NCBI GenBank assembly: GCA_947065955.1
Contig: CAMSXY010000013.1
Location: 1-15,383 of the forward strand
Origin: an uncultured Caryophanales bacterium
Lineage (GTDB): Bacteria > Bacillota_I > Bacilli_A > RF39 > UBA660
Direction of reading: 5' to 3'
Length of the DNA stretch: 15,383 nt
Below, in pieces: positions 14,272-15,383 of this stretch. Numbering within the stretch: position 1 is the stretch's first letter; every line of letters starts with the position of its first letter. The notes beneath the pieces are model-generated. The model saw only the letters and a program-made list of their open reading frames with translations, was not told where the DNA came from and searched no databases. The position numbers were made by a program, and so were the translations under genes.

Positions 14272-15337
14272 ATGAAAAAAATAGAAATACAAGGTGGGAG
14301 GATTCTTGAAGGAACTATTTGTGTCAGTGGGGCTAAAAATAGTGCAGTAGCACTTGTTCCTGCTTCTCTTTTATGTGACGAGGTTGTGCATATTGATAAT
14401 GTTCCTAATATATCTGATATGGATGCTCTTAAAGAAATTTTAGAGTATTTACATGTTTCTTTCCAAAGGGAAAAAAATTCGGTTACAATTGATGCAACTT
14501 CTTTAGAAAATTTAGAAATTCCAGAAAAAGTGTCTAGTAAATTGAGAGCTTCTTATTATTTTATGGCAGCTCTTCTTGGAAGGTGTAAACATGTAGAAAT
14601 GTATTTTCCAGGGGGCTGTTCTATTGGGGCAAGGCCTATAGATCAGACTTTAAAAGGGTTTAAGGCATTGGGAGCTACCGTTTTAGAAGAAAAAAATAAA
14701 TATATTATCCATGCAGAGGAACTTATTGGAAATTCGGTTTATTTAGATATGCCAAGTGTTGGGGCAACTATTAATACAATGTTAGTAGCCGTTCGAGCAA
14801 AAGGTTTAACCATTATTGAAAATGCAGCGAAAGAGCCAGAAATTGTAAATGTTGCGACTTTCTTAAATACAATGGGAGCAAAAATTACAGGGGCTGGTAC
14901 AAGTGAAATTCGAATTGAAGGAGTTTCTTATTTAAAGGCTTGTTACGCAGAAGTGATTCCAGATCGAATTGAAGCGGGAACGTATATTATTGCGGGTGCT
15001 TTGATGGGAAACCACTTGAAAATTGAAAATATTATTCCAGAGCATGTAGAGTCTTTGCTTTTAAAATTAAAAGAAATGGGTGTTCCTATGGAGATTGGTC
15101 CCGATTATCTTTTTATTTCAAAAGCAGAGCATTATAAAAATATTCAGGTAAAGACTCTTGGTTATCCAGGCTTTCCAACGGATTTACAACAACCCTTGAC
15201 AACCCTATTGACATGTTGTGATGGAATTTCGACTTTAGAAGAGACTATTTATGAAAATCGTTTTCAAAATGTTGGATATTTAAATCGTATGGGAGCAAAT
15301 ATCCAAATTGACGGGAAGAAGATTTTTATTAAAGGTC
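14272..15337 (+). CDS. murA: UDP-N-acetylglucosamine 1-carboxyvinyltransferase MurA, 3' truncated by the contig end
   Basis: About 355 native residues of MurA, which transfers enolpyruvate from PEP to UDP-GlcNAc in the first committed step of peptidoglycan synthesis. Visible features are GAKNSA (20-25, with Lys22 and Asn23), the PEP-loop Cys116 in GGCSIGARP (114-122), DRIEAGTY (231-238, Arg232) and FPTDLQQP (301-308, Asp304). Cys rather than Asp at position 116 predicts the normal fosfomycin-reactive enzyme. The start is ATG 14272 with GGAGG at 14262-14266, 5-nt spacing; a GTG at 14260 lies upstream of that site and is rejected. From 15338 the sequence is Illumina adapter, so the apparent C-terminus reading QIGRAHV plus stop at 15358-15360 is not native. 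By comparison with full-length MurA (about 420-435) the last 60-80 residues are missing, including the final alpha/beta repeats. Confidence 0.96.
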
Positions 15338-15383
15338 AGATCGGAAGAGCACACGTCTGAACTCCAGTCACCCAAGTCTATCT
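15338..15383 (+). other. Illumina TruSeq adapter read-through (sequencing artefact)
   Basis: Positions 15338-15371 match the 34-nt TruSeq read-through adapter exactly, from AGATCGGAAGAGC through ACTCCAGTCAC. Next come eight bases in the index slot (CCAAGTCT, 15372-15379), then ATCT (15380-15383), which is how the constant segment after the index begins. This is library DNA left in the assembly and should be trimmed. The first one or two bases at the junction could be native by chance. Confidence 0.99.

Noticed and set aside
1..15337. Mycoplasma-type code (TGA as Trp)
   Set aside because: TGG is used for conserved Trp positions and TGA terminates genes exactly at conserved C-termini, often in ATGA overlaps.
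1..15337. CRISPR arrays, tRNA/rRNA genes, insertion sequences, phage or defence genes
   Set aside because: None was seen; nearly all of the sequence is occupied by housekeeping genes and short gaps.

Overview
This is a gene-dense, AT-rich segment (roughly 30% G+C by eye, not computed) in which every recognisable gene lies on the + strand. The families point to a low-GC Bacillota bacterium: TrmN6, RsmI, Pth, Mfd, YvcK, WhiA, a GdpP-like phosphodiesterase, RplI, DnaB, WalJ, RlmH, SpoIIR, MntP and MurA. SpoIIR implies an endospore former or a descendant of one. TGG encodes Trp and TGA ends many genes, so the code is the standard bacterial one and not the Mycoplasma code. The exact class (Bacilli or Erysipelotrichia-like versus Clostridia) cannot be settled from the sequence alone.

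Layout. Positions 1-5546 hold the 3' end of a YaaT/RicT-like gene, then trmN6, rsmI, pth and mfd, tightly packed with overlaps or gaps of 0-15 nt. A promoter-like site at 5531-5559 leads into yvcK-whiA, which ends at a clear intrinsic terminator (7446-7479). A second promoter-like site (7484-7512) starts a run of coupled genes: a DHH/DHHA1 phosphodiesterase resembling only the C-terminal half of GdpP, rplI, dnaB, a membrane-anchored LysM-G5-M23 cell-wall hydrolase, walJ and rlmH. From 12956 the spacing loosens. spoIIR and mntP follow, and each has a hairpin that covers its ribosome binding site. A 135-nt leader then precedes murA.

The right end is not biological. Positions 15338-15383 match the Illumina TruSeq read-through adapter followed by an 8-nt index-like stretch and the start of the next adapter segment. 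murA is therefore cut off at about 15337, and the last few codons of the open frame and its stop are artefacts.

How the genes fit together. The first block maintains translation and repairs DNA: tRNA and 16S rRNA methylation, peptidyl-tRNA recycling and transcription-coupled repair. The later blocks mix replication and ribosome genes (dnaB, rplI, rlmH) with envelope control: YvcK/GlmR on UDP-sugars, a probable c-di-AMP-type phosphodiesterase, an M23 endopeptidase, WalJ and MurA. Several junctions look like Bacillus subtilis neighbourhoods from which intervening genes have been removed (no yabA/yazA, fin, rapZ or walRK-yycHI), which suggests genome compaction. No tRNA, rRNA, CRISPR array, insertion sequence or phage gene was seen. 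No novel multi-gene system is evident; the most unusual points are the adapter, the stripped-down GdpP and the SD-covering hairpins.
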